A DNA stretch of 64,000 nucleotides, from contig NZ_JACHMW010000001.1 in assembly GCF_014205115.1 (NCBI RefSeq), positions 1,426,001 through 1,490,000 of the forward strand. The letters run 5' to 3'. Below the pieces are notes generated by a model, which had not been told where the DNA came from, searched no databases, and saw only the letters and a program-made list of their open reading frames with translations. The position numbers and the translations under genes are program-made. The DNA comes from Micrococcus endophyticus. Its GTDB lineage: Bacteria > Actinomycetota > Actinomycetes > Actinomycetales > Micrococcaceae. Positions within the stretch are counted from its first letter, which is position 1. The number at the start of each line of letters is the position of its first letter. This document shows, one piece after another, positions 38,503 to 48,374 of the stretch.

Positions 38503-40086
38503 TTGAGCGATCCCGATCTGACCACCACGGCGGGCCGGCTGGCCGACCTGCACCGGCGGCTCGAGGCCACGGCCGCGCCCGGCGGCGAGGGCGCCGTCGA
38601 GCGGCAGCACGCGCGCGGCAAGCACACCGCCCGCGAGCGGATCGACCTCCTCCTGGACGAGGGCTCGTTCGTGGAGCTGGACGCCCTCGCCGTGCACCGC
38701 ACCACCGCCTTCGGCATGGACGCCAAGCACCCGGCGGGCGACGGCCTCGTCTCCGGCTTCGGCACCGTGGACGGCCGTCAGGTGGCCGTCTACTCCCAGG
38801 ACTTCACCGTGTTCGGCGGCTCCCTCTCCGAGCGCAACGGCCAGAAGATCGTGAAGGTCCAGGAGTTCGCGGCCCGCAACGGCTGCCCCGTGATCGGCAT
38901 CCTCGACGGCGGCGGCGCCCGCATCCAGGAGGGCGTCGCCTCACTCGCCCAGTTCGCGGACATCTTCCGGAACAACGTCCTGGCCTCCGGGATGATCCCG
39001 CAGATCTCCCTGATCATGGGCCCCTCCGCCGGCGGCGCGGCCTACTCCCCCGCGCTCACCGACGTCGTGGTGATGGTGGACCAGACCTCGCACATGTTCA
39101 TCACCGGCCCGGACGTGATCAAGACCGTCACCGGCGAGGACGTGGACATGGAGACCCTGGGCGGCGCCCGCTCCCACAACTCCACCTCCGGCACCGCCCA
39201 CTACATGGCCTCCTCCGAGGAGGACGCGATCGCCTACGTGCAGGAGCTGCTCGAGCTGCTGCCCTCCAACAACCTCGCCGAGGCCCCGACGTTCGAGGCG
39301 GCGGACCCGGAGACCACGGACGAGGACCTCGCCCTGGACGAGATCGTCCCGGACTCGGCCAACCAGCCGTACGACATGCTCGAGGTCATCGGGGCGATCG
39401 TGGACGAGGGCCACCTGCTGCAGCTGCAGGAGCTCTACGCCCCCAACGTGATCACCGGCCTGGCGCGCCTGGACGGCATGTCCGTGGGCGTCGTCGCCAA
39501 CCAGCCGCAGCAGCTGGCCGGCACCCTGGACATCGCGGCCTCGGAGAAGGCCGCGCGCTTCGTGCGGTTCTGCGACGCCTTCAACATCCCCATCCTCACG
39601 CTCGTGGACGTGCCCGGCTTCCTGCCCGGCACGGACCAGGAGTTCAACGGCATCATCCGCCGCGGCGCCAAGCTGATCTACGCGTACGCCGAGGCCACCG
39701 TGCCGAAGCTGACCGTGATCACCCGCAAGGCCTTCGGCGGCGCGTACATCGTGATGGGCTCCAAGAAGCTCGGCGCGGACCTCAACCTCGCCTGGCCCAG
39801 CGCGCAGATCGGCGTGATGGGCGCCCAGGGCGCGGTGAACATCCTGTACCGCCGCGACCTCAAGGCCACGCAGGACGCCGGCGGCGACGTCGACGCCCGC
39901 CGCGCCGAGATCGTCGCGGACTACGAGGCCGAGCTGCTCAACCCGTACCAGGCCGCCGAGCTCGGCTACGTGGACGCCGTCGTGCCCCCGCACGCCACCC
40001 GCGGCGCCCTCATCCGCGCCCTGCGCGCCACCCTGCACAAACGCGAGGCCCGCCCCGCCAAGAAGCACGGGAACATGCCGCTGTGA
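38503..40086 (+). CDS. accD: Acyl-CoA carboxylase carboxyltransferase (beta) subunit
   Basis: 527 residues, fused CT domain of the AccD/PccB group that carboxylates acetyl- or propionyl-CoA with the biotin carboxylase encoded at 43069. Motifs: [16 protein letters not shown] at the N-terminus, [31 protein letters not shown], the second crotonase-like half with [13 protein letters not shown] and [16 protein letters not shown] at 38503 is 5 nt after AAGGAGG; a GTG 3 nt earlier is too close. Acetyl versus propionyl specificity is not decided. Confidence 0.93.
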   Translation: MSDPDLTTTAGRLADLHRRLEATAAPGGEGAVERQHARGKHTARERIDLLLDEGSFVELDALAVHRTTAFGMDAKHPAGDGLVSGFGTVDGRQVAVYSQDFTVFGGSLSERNGQKIVKVQEFAARNGCPVIGILDGGGARIQEGVASLAQFADIFRNNVLASGMIPQISLIMGPSAGGAAYSPALTDVVVMVDQTSHMFITGPDVIKTVTGEDVDMETLGGARSHNSTSGTAHYMASSEEDAIAYVQELLELLPSNNLAEAPTFEAADPETTDEDLALDEIVPDSANQPYDMLEVIGAIVDEGHLLQLQELYAPNVITGLARLDGMSVGVVANQPQQLAGTLDIAASEKAARFVRFCDAFNIPILTLVDVPGFLPGTDQEFNGIIRRGAKLIYAYAEATVPKLTVITRKAFGGAYIVMGSKKLGADLNLAWPSAQIGVMGAQGAVNILYRRDLKATQDAGGDVDARRAEIVADYEAELLNPYQAAELGYVDAVVPPHATRGALIRALRATLHKREARPAKKHGNMPL

Positions 40087-40382
40087 GCGCCCCGCACGAG
40101 CCCCGCACCCCGAACGCCGCCGGGACGCCCGACGACGCCGCGGCCGAGCCGACGACGGCCGACCCGCTGCAGCTCAGCGGCGTCGAGCTGGACCCGGAGG
40201 AGCTAGCCGCGCTGACCGCCGTGCTCGCGCAAGCCCGCGCCGCCGAGGCCGAGGCCGCGCGCGCCGCCGCCGAGGCGGCGGACCCGCGCCCGTTGGACCG
40301 CACCCTGCGCCGCCGCGGCGACCTGGGCCTGTGGGCCCGGCCGGGCCGCGGCCAGTGGCGGCGCGGCGCCGGACCGCAGTGA
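40083..40382 (+). CDS. accE: Acyl-CoA carboxylase epsilon-like subunit
   Basis: 99 residues: acidic Ala-rich N-terminus, a helix with [20 protein letters not shown] and the basic end [12 protein letters not shown]. This matches the small epsilon subunits that tether biotin carboxylase and CT subunits in actinobacteria. GTG overlaps the CT stop (GTGA). Confidence 0.82.
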   Translation: MSAPHEPRTPNAAGTPDDAAAEPTTADPLQLSGVELDPEELAALTAVLAQARAAEAEAARAAAEAADPRPLDRTLRRRGDLGLWARPGRGQWRRGAGPQ

Positions 40383-40414
40383 CGCCGTCGGGCTGAGGCC
40401 GCCGGCCCGGGCCG

Positions 40415-40431
40415 CCCCCCCCCCCCCCCCC
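40415..40431. repeat. C17 homopolymer
   Basis: An uninterrupted run of 17 C residues between accE and the DUF885 gene, 31 bp upstream of the latter's -10 box. Such runs are prone to slippage, which could alter promoter strength. An assembly error in length is also possible. Confidence 0.8.
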
Positions 40432-40462
40432 GGGCCGAGGTGAGCCGCCGGGGCGCAGGCCC

Positions 40463-40468
40463 TACAGT
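40463..40468 (+). promoter_or_regulatory. -10 box of the DUF885 gene (leaderless)
   Basis: TACAGT, with 7 nt to the ATG at 40476. Confidence 0.5.
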
Positions 40469-40475
40469 TCAGGGT

Positions 40476-42164
40476 ATGACCCAGAACACCCCCGACGCCG
40501 CCGATCGCGGCGCCCGCACCCCGTCCGCCATCGACGCGCTCGCCGAGCGCTACGTGGCGGACGTGCTCGCCCTCCACCCGGACGAGGCCACCACCCTCGG
40601 CTTCCCCGGCCACGAGACGGAGTACGCCGACTTCTCCCCCGCCGGCACCCGCGCCGACGACGAGCTCAACGCCCGACTGCTGGCCGACCTCGAGGCCCTC
40701 GAGCCGCAGGACAAGACGGACCGCGTCACCAAGGCCGCCATGCAGGAGCGCATCGGCCTCGAGCGCGAGATCCACGCCACCGGCCGCACCGTGCTGAACA
40801 ACATCGCCTCCCCGGCCCAGGGCATCCGCGCCGTCTTCGACCTCATGCCCACGGACACCGCGGAGCAGTGGGGCCACATCGCCGGCCGCCTCGAGAACCT
40901 CCCGGCCGCCCTGCGCGGCTACACCGAGTCCCTGCTCGCCTCGCGCGACGCCGGCCACGTCGCCGCGGCGCGCCAGGTGGACATCGTCATCGAGCAGGCC
41001 CGCGCCCACGGCGAGCCGGGCGGCTTCTTCCCCGGCCTGGTCGAGCGCGCCGAGGCCGCCGACGTCGTGGACGAGGCCCTCGCCGAGCAGGTGCGCGCCG
41101 GCGCCGAGACCGCCGCCCAGGCCTACCGCGACTTCGCGGACACGCTGGCCGCCGAGCTGCGCCCGCACGCCCCGGAGGCGGACGGCGTCGGCATCGAGAT
41201 GTACCGCCTCGGCTCGCGCGCGTTCCTCGGCGCGGAGATCGATCTCGAGGAGACCTACCGCTGGGGCCAGGAGGAGCTGGCCCGGATCATCGCCGCCCAG
41301 GAGGCGGACGCGGAGCGCATCAAGCCCGGCGCCACCATCGACGAGGCCCGCGCCATCCTGGACGCGGACCCCGAGCGGAAGCTCACGGGCACCGCCGCCC
41401 TGCAGGCCTGGATGCAGCGCCTCTCCGACGAGGCCGTGGAGGCCATGAAGGAGCACTTCGAGATCCCCGCGCCCATGGACCGGCTCGAGTGCATGATCGC
41501 CCCCACGCAGGAGGGCGGCATCTACTACACCGGCCCCTCGGACGACTTCTCCCGGCCCGGCCGCATGTGGTGGTCCGTGCCCCCGGGCGAGGACGAGTTC
41601 ACCACCTGGGCCGAGACCACCACGGTCTACCACGAGGGCGTGCCGGGCCATCACCTGCAGATCGCCACGGCCATGATGAACCGCGAGAACCTCAACCTGT
41701 GGCGGCGCAGCTTCTGCTGGACCTCCGGCCACGGCGAGGGCTGGGCGCTCTACGCCGAGAAGCTCATGGAGGAGCTCGGCTTCCTCGACGACCCGGGCGA
41801 CCACCTGGGCATGCTGGACATGCAGCGCATGCGCGCGGCCCGCGTGGTGTTCGACATCGGCTACCACTGCGGCTTCGACGCCCCCGAGTCCGAGGGCGGC
41901 GGCGCCTGGGACCCGGAGAAGGGCTACGCGTTCCTCTCCAAGCACCTGCGCATCTCCGAGGGCCAGCGCCGGTTCGAGTTCACCCGCTACCTCGGCTGGC
42001 CGGGCCAGGCGCCCGCCTACAAGGTGGGCCAGCGCATCTGGGAGCAGATCCGCGCCGAGCACGAGGCGCGCGACGGCGCGGACTTCGACCTCAAGGCCTT
42101 CCACACGCGCGCCCTGCGCCTGGGCGGCATGGGCCTGGACACCCTCCGGGAGGCGCTCGCGTGA
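40476..42164 (+). CDS. DUF885-family putative metallopeptidase
   Basis: 562 residues. Zinc site VYHEGVPGHHLQIA (HExxH-like HEGxPGHH) with a downstream Glu in SGHGEGWALYAEKLMEELG; FTRYLGWPGQAPAYKVGQ near the C-terminus is conserved in the family. No signal peptide. DUF885 proteins are gluzincin-like peptidases with mostly unknown substrates. Maf follows with a 4-nt overlap. Confidence 0.88.
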   Translation: MTQNTPDAADRGARTPSAIDALAERYVADVLALHPDEATTLGFPGHETEYADFSPAGTRADDELNARLLADLEALEPQDKTDRVTKAAMQERIGLEREIHATGRTVLNNIASPAQGIRAVFDLMPTDTAEQWGHIAGRLENLPAALRGYTESLLASRDAGHVAAARQVDIVIEQARAHGEPGGFFPGLVERAEAADVVDEALAEQVRAGAETAAQAYRDFADTLAAELRPHAPEADGVGIEMYRLGSRAFLGAEIDLEETYRWGQEELARIIAAQEADAERIKPGATIDEARAILDADPERKLTGTAALQAWMQRLSDEAVEAMKEHFEIPAPMDRLECMIAPTQEGGIYYTGPSDDFSRPGRMWWSVPPGEDEFTTWAETTTVYHEGVPGHHLQIATAMMNRENLNLWRRSFCWTSGHGEGWALYAEKLMEELGFLDDPGDHLGMLDMQRMRAARVVFDIGYHCGFDAPESEGGGAWDPEKGYAFLSKHLRISEGQRRFEFTRYLGWPGQAPAYKVGQRIWEQIRAEHEARDGADFDLKAFHTRALRLGGMGLDTLREALA

Positions 42165-42901
42165 CCGGCCACGACGACGGCGGACCCGGCTCCGGCACGG
42201 GCCCGCGGCTCGGCGCCGGGACGGGCCTGCGGCTGGTGCTCGGCTCGGCCTCCCCCGGCCGGGCCGAGGTGCTGACGCGCGCCCGGGTGCCGTTCGACGT
42301 CGTCGTCTCGGCGGTGGACGAGGACGCGGTCGGGGCCACGCGCCCCGACGCGTCCCCCGCGCAGCTCGCGGGGCTGCTCGCCGAGGCCAAGGGCCGCGAC
42401 GTCGCCGCGCGGGTGGCGGCCGCGGGCGTGGACGCGCCGACCCTGGTGCTCGGCTGCGACTCCGTGTTCGAGCTGGACGGCGTCGCCTACGGCAAGCCGT
42501 ACGAGCCGGAGGTGGCGGTGCGGCGGTGGCTGGCCCAGGCCGGCCGGGAGGGCCTGCTGCACACGGGCCACTGGCTGGGCCTCGTGCTGCCGGGCGACGC
42601 GCCCGCGCAGGCCCCGGGCCGGGAGGCGGGCCGGGAGGCGGAGCTGCGCGGCGTCGTCACCTCGGCGGTGCGCTTCGCCGCCGTCACCGAGGACGAGATC
42701 CGGGCGTACGTGGCCACCGGCGAGCCGCTGCACTGCGCGGGCGCGTTCACCATCGACGGCGCCGGCGCGGCCCTGCTGGACGGCGTCGAGGGCGACCCCA
42801 ACGCCGTCATCGGGCTGTCCGTGGGCTGGCTGCGCAAGGCCTGCACGGCCCTCGGGACGGACTTCACCGCATTGTGGGAATCCTCCAACTCCGACGCGTG
42901 A
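42161..42901 (+). CDS. maf: Maf-family nucleotide pyrophosphatase
   Basis: 246 residues; hydrolyses non-canonical or modified NTPs. LVLGSASPGRAEVL, GCDSVFELDG (catalytic Asp), YGKPYEPEVAVRRW and CAGAFTIDGAGAALLDGVEG are the family motifs. An insertion of about 20 residues (PGDAPAQAPGREAGREAE) is unusual. GTG overlaps the DUF885 stop. Confidence 0.93.
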   Translation: MTGHDDGGPGSGTGPRLGAGTGLRLVLGSASPGRAEVLTRARVPFDVVVSAVDEDAVGATRPDASPAQLAGLLAEAKGRDVAARVAAAGVDAPTLVLGCDSVFELDGVAYGKPYEPEVAVRRWLAQAGREGLLHTGHWLGLVLPGDAPAQAPGREAGREAELRGVVTSAVRFAAVTEDEIRAYVATGEPLHCAGAFTIDGAGAALLDGVEGDPNAVIGLSVGWLRKACTALGTDFTALWESSNSDA

Positions 42902-42981
42902 GGCGGCGCGTCCGCGCCGTGGTCCTCGGAGGGTTCCGCCACGCCGAGTAGGGTGCTGGTCAGAGTCGGCGCCGTCCGGAC

Positions 42982-43013
42982 GCCCTCGCCCCGCACCCGT
43001 GCGGGGCGAGGGC
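42982..43013. promoter_or_regulatory. Perfect 15-bp hairpin before the carboxylase alpha gene
   Basis: GCCCTCGCCCCGCAC pairs with GTGCGGGGCGAGGGC around a 2-nt loop (CC). There is no T run, so it is either a maf terminator of unusual type or a structure in the leader of the downstream gene (start 43069), whose possible -10 box TAGGGT lies near 42949. Confidence 0.6.
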
Positions 43014-43068
43014 CTCAGGACCCGGCGGCCGCACCCCCAGCCGTGACCGTCCGAGGAGTCCAACGCCC

Positions 43069-44925
43069 ATGAGCATCGCCGACGCATCGCAGGCATCGGT
43101 CATCCCGCCGCTCGACCCGAAGGCCGAGCGGCGCTTCTCCCGCGTGCTGATCGCCAACCGCGGCGAGATCGCCGTGCGCGTGGTCCGCGCCTGCCAGGAC
43201 GAGGGCCTCACCTCCGTGGCCGTCTACGCGGAGCCGGACCGGGACGCCCTGCACGTCAACCTCGCCGACGAGGCCGTGGCCCTGGGCGGGGAGACCGCCG
43301 CGGACTCCTACCTGCTGATCGAGAAGATCCTCGACGCCGCCGAGCGCTCCGGCGCGGACGCCGTGCACCCCGGCTACGGGTTCCTCTCCGAGAACGCGGA
43401 CTTCGCCCGCGCCGTGGAGGCCGCCGGCCTCGTGTGGATCGGACCGCCCCCCGCCGCCATCGACCGGCTCGGGGACAAGGTCTCGGCCCGCCGCCTGGCC
43501 ACCGACGTCGGCGCGCCGCTGGCCCCCGGCACCACCTCCCCCGTGAACGGCACCGAGGAGGTCGTGGCGTTCGCGGACGAGCACGGCCTGCCCGTGGCCA
43601 TCAAGGCCGCCTACGGCGGCGGCGGCCGCGGCATCAAGGTCGCCCGCTCCCGCGAGGAGATCCCCGAGCTCTACGAGTCGGCCGTCCGCGAGGCCGTGGC
43701 CGCCTTCGGCCGCGGCGAGTGCTTCGTGGAGCGGTTCCTGGACAAGCCGCGCCACGTGGAGACGCAGTGCCTGGCGGACGTGCACGGCGACGTCGTGGTG
43801 GTCTCCACCCGCGACTGCTCGCTGCAGCGCCGCAACCAGAAGCTCGTGGAGGAGGCGCCCGCACCGTTCCTCACGGACGAGCAGAACGCCCGCCTCGTGG
43901 AGTCGTCCAAGGCGATCCTCAAGGAGGCCGGCTACGTGGGCGCCGGCACCTGCGAGTTCCTCGTGGGCCAGGACGGCACCATCTCCTTCCTCGAGGTCAA
44001 CACCCGCCTGCAGGTGGAGCACCCCGTGACCGAGGAGGTCACCGGCATCGACCTGGTGCGCGAGCAGTTCCGCATGGCCCGCGGCGAGGCCCTGGGCTAC
44101 GACGACCCCGTGGTGCGCGGCCACTCCTTCGAGTTCCGCCTCAACGGCGAGGACCCGGGCCGCAACTTCCTGCCCGCCCCCGGCCGCCTCACCACGTTCC
44201 GCATGCCCTCCGGCCCGGGCGTGCGCGTGGACTCCGGCGTGGTGGAGGGCGAGACCGTCTCCGGCGCGTTCGACTCGATGGTGGCCAAGCTGATCGTCAC
44301 CGGCGCCGACCGCAGCCAGGCCCTGCAGCGCGCCGCCCGCGCCCTGGGCGAGGCCGAGATCGCCGGCATGGCCTCCGTGCTGCCGTTCCACCGCGCCGTG
44401 GTGGCCGACCCCGCGTTCGCCCCGGAGATCGTGGGCTCCTCCGACCCGTTCTCCGTGCACACGCGCTGGATCGAGACCGAGTTCGAGAACCTCATCGAGC
44501 CGAGCGAGCACGCCCCGGCCGACCCGACCTCGCGCGAGCCGCGCCGCACCGTCACGGTGGAGGTCAACGGCAAGCGCGTGGACGTCACCCTGCCCACCTG
44601 GGGCGAGGCCCTGCACACGATCTCCGGCGCCGCCCAGCGCGCCGGTGCGGGACGACGCCGTCCCCGCGGCCGGCGCGGCGCCCCCGTGGCCGCCGCGGTG
44701 AGCACGGACGCCCTGACCGCCCCCATGCAGGGCACCGTGGTGAAGGTGGCCGCGGAGAACGGGCAGACGGTCGCCGAGGGCGACCTGATCGTCGTCGTCG
44801 AGGCGATGAAGATGGAGCAGCCGCTCACCGCGCACCGCGCGGGCGTGGTGTCCGGGCTCGAGGTGGAGCCGGGCCAGACGGTCTCGGCCGGCACGGTGAT
44901 CGCCACGATCGCCGATGCCGACTGA
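43069..44925 (+). CDS. accA: Acyl-CoA carboxylase alpha subunit (biotin carboxylase + BCCP)
   Basis: 618 residues. Biotin carboxylase domain: [19 protein letters not shown], the ATP-grasp loop [31 protein letters not shown]-terminal BCCP domain with biotinyl Lys in [10 protein letters not shown]; an Arg-rich linker lies before it. It works with the CT and epsilon-like subunits at 38.5-40.4 kb and BirA. GAGGAG upstream of ATG 43069. Confidence 0.95.
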   Translation: MSIADASQASVIPPLDPKAERRFSRVLIANRGEIAVRVVRACQDEGLTSVAVYAEPDRDALHVNLADEAVALGGETAADSYLLIEKILDAAERSGADAVHPGYGFLSENADFARAVEAAGLVWIGPPPAAIDRLGDKVSARRLATDVGAPLAPGTTSPVNGTEEVVAFADEHGLPVAIKAAYGGGGRGIKVARSREEIPELYESAVREAVAAFGRGECFVERFLDKPRHVETQCLADVHGDVVVVSTRDCSLQRRNQKLVEEAPAPFLTDEQNARLVESSKAILKEAGYVGAGTCEFLVGQDGTISFLEVNTRLQVEHPVTEEVTGIDLVREQFRMARGEALGYDDPVVRGHSFEFRLNGEDPGRNFLPAPGRLTTFRMPSGPGVRVDSGVVEGETVSGAFDSMVAKLIVTGADRSQALQRAARALGEAEIAGMASVLPFHRAVVADPAFAPEIVGSSDPFSVHTRWIETEFENLIEPSEHAPADPTSREPRRTVTVEVNGKRVDVTLPTWGEALHTISGAAQRAGAGRRRPRGRRGAPVAAAVSTDALTAPMQGTVVKVAAENGQTVAEGDLIVVVEAMKMEQPLTAHRAGVVSGLEVEPGQTVSAGTVIATIADAD

Positions 44926-44946
44926 GCCGGGCGCCCAGCCCAGGCG

Positions 44947-45016
44947 TTTTCGCTCGGGGAATCGTCGCTACCATCCCAAGATTTCGGGATGGTAGCGACG
45001 ATTTCCCGAGCGAAAG
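44947..45016. repeat. 70-bp intergenic palindrome, family A, copy 3
   Basis: Arms are about 31 bp because the inner part is also paired (GTCGCTACCATCCC with GGGATGGTAGCGAC). It lies between the carboxylase alpha gene and the MHS transporter, both on the plus strand. Confidence 0.9.
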
Positions 45017-45211
45017 TGCTTTGTGGGGTGTGGGTGCGGACGGCGTGGGGGTGGCCCGCATCGGGGCGGCGTCGCGGCACCAACAGTCCAACAGGTGGAC
45101 ATGAGGTGACGTGCGGGTCCGCGGTGGCGCGGCGAGTCGTACAGTGACTGGCGTTTCGTCTCACATCGTGGTCTATCGACCCCCTGTGCCCTTCGTACCC
45201 AGGGAGACACC

Positions 45212-46633
45212 ATGTCCCACACCACCACGCCCGCCGACGGCACGGCCGCCGGCCTCGAGGCCGCCGCCGAGGTGCCCCGCGGCCGCGTCATCACCGCCTC
45301 GCTCGTGGGCACCTCGATCGAGTTCTACGACTTCTACGTCTACGCCACCGCCGCCGTCTCCGTCTTCCCGCTGATCTTCTTCCCGGGCGACGACCAGACC
45401 ACCGCGCTGCTGGCCTCCTTCGCCGTGTTCGGCACCGCGTTCGTCGCCCGTCCCATCGGCTCCGTGCTCTTCGGCCACTTCGGCGACATCCTGGGCCGCA
45501 AGGTCACGCTGATCGGCTCACTGCTGACCATGGGCATCGCCACGTTCCTGATCGGCCTGCTGCCCACGGCGTTCCAGATCGGCCTGTGGGCGCCGGCCAT
45601 GCTCGTGGTGCTGCGCTTCTGCCAGGGCCTCGGCCTGGGCGGCGAGTGGTCCGGCGCGGCGCTGCTCGCCACCGAGTACGCCGCTGAGGGCAAGCGCGCC
45701 CGCGCCGCCATGTGGCCGCAGCTCGGCGCCCCCATCGGCTTCCTCCTGGCCAACGGGCTGTTCCTGGCCCTCGTGATCGGCTTCGGGCACGACTCCACGA
45801 ACCCGGACCACGACGGCGCCTTCCTCAACTGGGTCTGGCGCGTGCCGTTCCTGCTGTCCATCGTGATGGTGGCGGTGGGCCTCTACGTACGCGTGAAGCT
45901 CGAGGAGACCCCGGTCTTCCAGCGGGCGATCGCCAACGACACCCGCGTCAAGGCCCCGCTCGGCGAGGTCTTCAAGCGCAACTGGTGGGAGCTGATCCTC
46001 GGCACCTTCATCATGTACGCGACCTACGTGCTCTTCTACCTGATGACCACGTGGATCCTGTCCTACGCGATCGGCAAGACGGAGAACGGCATGCTCGGCG
46101 TTCCCTACGCCGAGTTCCTGGTGCTGCAGCTGATCGGCATCCTGTTCTTCGCGGCCTTCGTGCCGGCGTCGGGCTGGCTCGCCGACCGCTTCGGCCGCAA
46201 GCCCACCCTGCTGACCGTGTCCGCGCTGATGGTGCTGTTCGGCCTGTCCTTCGGCCTGTGGCTGTCCGCCGAGCGCATGGGCACCGGCGCCGGGCTGAAC
46301 GTCCCGCTGATGGTGGCGTTCCTGGCGGTGGGCATGGCGCTCATGGGCCTGACCTTCGGCCCGATGTCCGCCGTGCTGCCGGAGCTGTTCCCCACGAACA
46401 CGCGGTACACCGGCTCGGGCATCGCCTACAACGTGTCCTCGATCCTCGGCGCGGCGCTCACCCCGTTCCTGGCCGCCTGGCTGGTCAAGGAGTACGGCGT
46501 GACCTACGTGGGCTACTACCTGGCCGCGGCGTCGGTGATCACGATGATCGCGCTGGCCCTGGCCCCGGAGACCCGCCACACGGACCTCGACGGCGTCACC
46601 TCGGCCCGCGAGCGCCGCGCGGCGTCCGTCTGA
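45212..46633 (+). CDS. MFS transporter, metabolite:H+ symporter (MHS) family
   Basis: 473 residues, 12 helices. SIEFYDFYVYATAAVSVFP, GSVLFGHFGDILGRK (loop 2-3 signature), RFCQGLGLGGEWSGAALLA and PELFPTNTRYTGSGIAYN are typical of MHS carriers such as ShiA, KgtP and ProP. Substrate (organic acid, shikimate, betaine or proline) unknown. GGGAGA precedes ATG 45212. Confidence 0.9.
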   Translation: MSHTTTPADGTAAGLEAAAEVPRGRVITASLVGTSIEFYDFYVYATAAVSVFPLIFFPGDDQTTALLASFAVFGTAFVARPIGSVLFGHFGDILGRKVTLIGSLLTMGIATFLIGLLPTAFQIGLWAPAMLVVLRFCQGLGLGGEWSGAALLATEYAAEGKRARAAMWPQLGAPIGFLLANGLFLALVIGFGHDSTNPDHDGAFLNWVWRVPFLLSIVMVAVGLYVRVKLEETPVFQRAIANDTRVKAPLGEVFKRNWWELILGTFIMYATYVLFYLMTTWILSYAIGKTENGMLGVPYAEFLVLQLIGILFFAAFVPASGWLADRFGRKPTLLTVSALMVLFGLSFGLWLSAERMGTGAGLNVPLMVAFLAVGMALMGLTFGPMSAVLPELFPTNTRYTGSGIAYNVSSILGAALTPFLAAWLVKEYGVTYVGYYLAAASVITMIALALAPETRHTDLDGVTSARERRAASV

Positions 46634-46653
46634 CCCCGGCCCCACACCCCCGA

Positions 46654-46723
46654 CTTTCGCTCGGGAAATCGTCGCTACCATCCCAGGATTCCGGGATGGT
46701 AGCGACGATTTCCCGAGCGAAAG
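46654..46723. repeat. 70-bp intergenic palindrome, family A, copy 4
   Basis: Nearly identical to copy 3, with fully paired arms including CGTCGCTACCATCCC. It lies between the convergent MHS and lpdA genes. A short direct repeat CTGCTTCAGCTCACACGCG follows at about 46769-46806, reaching into the lpdA stop. Confidence 0.9.
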
Positions 46724-46798
46724 TGCTTCCGGGGGCGGGCCGGGCAGGCAGGGCGGTTCCGGTGGACTGCTTCAGCTCACACGCGGGACTGCTTCAGC

Positions 46799-48223
46799 TC
46801 ACACGCGCACGTGGAGGCGGCGGGCCGCCTCCGCGATGGACCCGGACATGGACGGGTACACGGTGAAGGTGTCCGCGAGGTCGTCCACGTGCAGCTTGTG
46901 CGTCACCGCGAGCGCGAGCGCGTAGATCAGCTCGGAGGCGCGCGGGGAGACCACCACGCCGCCGATCACGGTGCCGGAGCCCTGCCGGGCGAAGATCTTC
47001 ACGAAGCCCTCCTGCACGCCGGACATCTTGGCGCGGGGGTTGGTCGCGAAGTCCAGGCGCAGCACGTCGGCCTGGTACTGGCCGGAGTCGACCTGGGCCT
47101 GGGTGACGCCCACGGTGGCGATCTCCGGGGAGGTGAAGATGTTGGAGGCCAGCAGGTGCGGGCGCAGCGGCTTGAGCGCGTCGCCGAGCAGATGGGCGAC
47201 GGCGATGCGCCCCTGCATGGCCGCCACCGAGGCGAGGGCGAGCTTGCCCGTGCAGTCGCCGGCGGCGTAGATGCTGGGCACGGTGGTGCGGGAGACGCCG
47301 TCGACCTTCACGTGGCCGGACTCGGTGAGCTCCACGCCCACGTCCTGGAGGCCCAGGCCGGCGGTGTTGGGGATGCCGCCGACGGCGACGAGCGCGTGGG
47401 AGCCCTCCACGTAGGGGGTGTCCGCGGCGCCCTCGCCGGAGAGCTCGACGCGCACGCCGGTCTCGGTGCGCTCCACGGCCTCGGCGCGGGAGCGGGCGAC
47501 CACGGTGAGGCCGTTGTCCTGGAAGACCTTCTCGAGCAGCTCGGCGGCGTCGGCGTCCTCGCCGGGGAGCACGCGGTCGCGGGAGGAGACGAGGGTGACC
47601 TTGGCGCCGAGGCGGTTGTAGGCGGAGGCGAACTCGGCGCCGGTGACGCCGGAGCCCACCACGATCAGGTGCTCGGGCAGCTCGGTCATGGCGTAGAGCT
47701 GCTTCCAGTTGAAGATCCGCTCGCCGTCTGGGACGGCGGTGGGCAGCTCGCGGGGGCTCGCGCCGACGGCCACGAGGATCGCGTCCGAGGTGATGACCTC
47801 GGGCTCGGCGTCCTCGTCCTGCAGGGTGCGCACGGAGACCTCGTTCGGCCCGACCACGCGCGCGACGCCGTCGATCACCCGGACGCCGCGGCGCTCGAGG
47901 GCGGCGCGGATGTCCCGGGACTGCTCGCCGGCGAGCTCGAGGATGCGGCGGTCCACCTGGCGCATGTCCGCGCGGGGCTCGGCGTCGCCGAGGTCGACGC
48001 CGAGGTCCTCGGCGAGGCCGACGCGGCGCATGGAGTCCGCGGTGGCGATCAGCGTCTTGGAGGGGACCACGTCCGTGAGCACGGCCGCGCCGCCCACGCC
48101 CTGGCGCTCCACCAGGGTGACGCGGGCGCCGAGCTTGGCGGCCACCATGGCGGCCTCGTAGCCGCCGGGGCCGCCGCCGATGATGGTCAGGGACGGGATG
48201 AAGGTGCTGTTTTCCTCGGTCAC
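46799..48223 (-). CDS. lpdA: Disulfide-less LpdA-type NAD(P)H flavoprotein (quinone reductase)
   Basis: 474 residues of the pyridine nucleotide-disulfide reductase family: FAD site IIGGGPGGYEAAMVAAKLGA, NAD(P) site VVGSGVTGAEFASAYNRLG, second FAD motif IYAAGDCTG and a dimerisation domain. Where dihydrolipoamide dehydrogenase has CxxxxC, this reads GVGGAAVLTDVVPSKT with no Cys. This matches mycobacterial LpdA, which reduces quinones instead of lipoamide. GTG at 48223 sits 7 nt after CACAAT; an ATG 9 nt earlier is the alternative. Confidence 0.88.
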   Translation of the reverse strand: MTEENSTFIPSLTIIGGGPGGYEAAMVAAKLGARVTLVERQGVGGAAVLTDVVPSKTLIATADSMRRVGLAEDLGVDLGDAEPRADMRQVDRRILELAGEQSRDIRAALERRGVRVIDGVARVVGPNEVSVRTLQDEDAEPEVITSDAILVAVGASPRELPTAVPDGERIFNWKQLYAMTELPEHLIVVGSGVTGAEFASAYNRLGAKVTLVSSRDRVLPGEDADAAELLEKVFQDNGLTVVARSRAEAVERTETGVRVELSGEGAADTPYVEGSHALVAVGGIPNTAGLGLQDVGVELTESGHVKVDGVSRTTVPSIYAAGDCTGKLALASVAAMQGRIAVAHLLGDALKPLRPHLLASNIFTSPEIATVGVTQAQVDSGQYQADVLRLDFATNPRAKMSGVQEGFVKIFARQGSGTVIGGVVVSPRASELIYALALAVTHKLHVDDLADTFTVYPSMSGSIAEAARRLHVRV

Positions 48224-48230
48224 GCACCCC

Positions 48231-48236
48231 ATTGTG
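48231..48236 (-). promoter_or_regulatory. -10 box of lpdA (leaderless)
   Basis: CACAAT on the minus strand, 7 nt before the GTG. Confidence 0.4.
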
Positions 48237-48361
48237 TCCGCCGGGCGCGGGATTCTCCTAGCCCGGGGCCGTCCCGGGCCGTCCACGCCCCCGCACCGAT
48301 CCCACGTCCGGCCCGCCCCGATCCCGCGCCCGGACCCGCCCCGCTCCGCAGGGCCCGCGAC

Positions 48362-48367
48362 TAGACT
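48362..48367 (+). promoter_or_regulatory. -10 box of the PNP gene (leaderless)
   Basis: TAGACT with 7 nt to the GTG at 48375. Confidence 0.55.
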
Positions 48368-48374
48368 CCACCGC

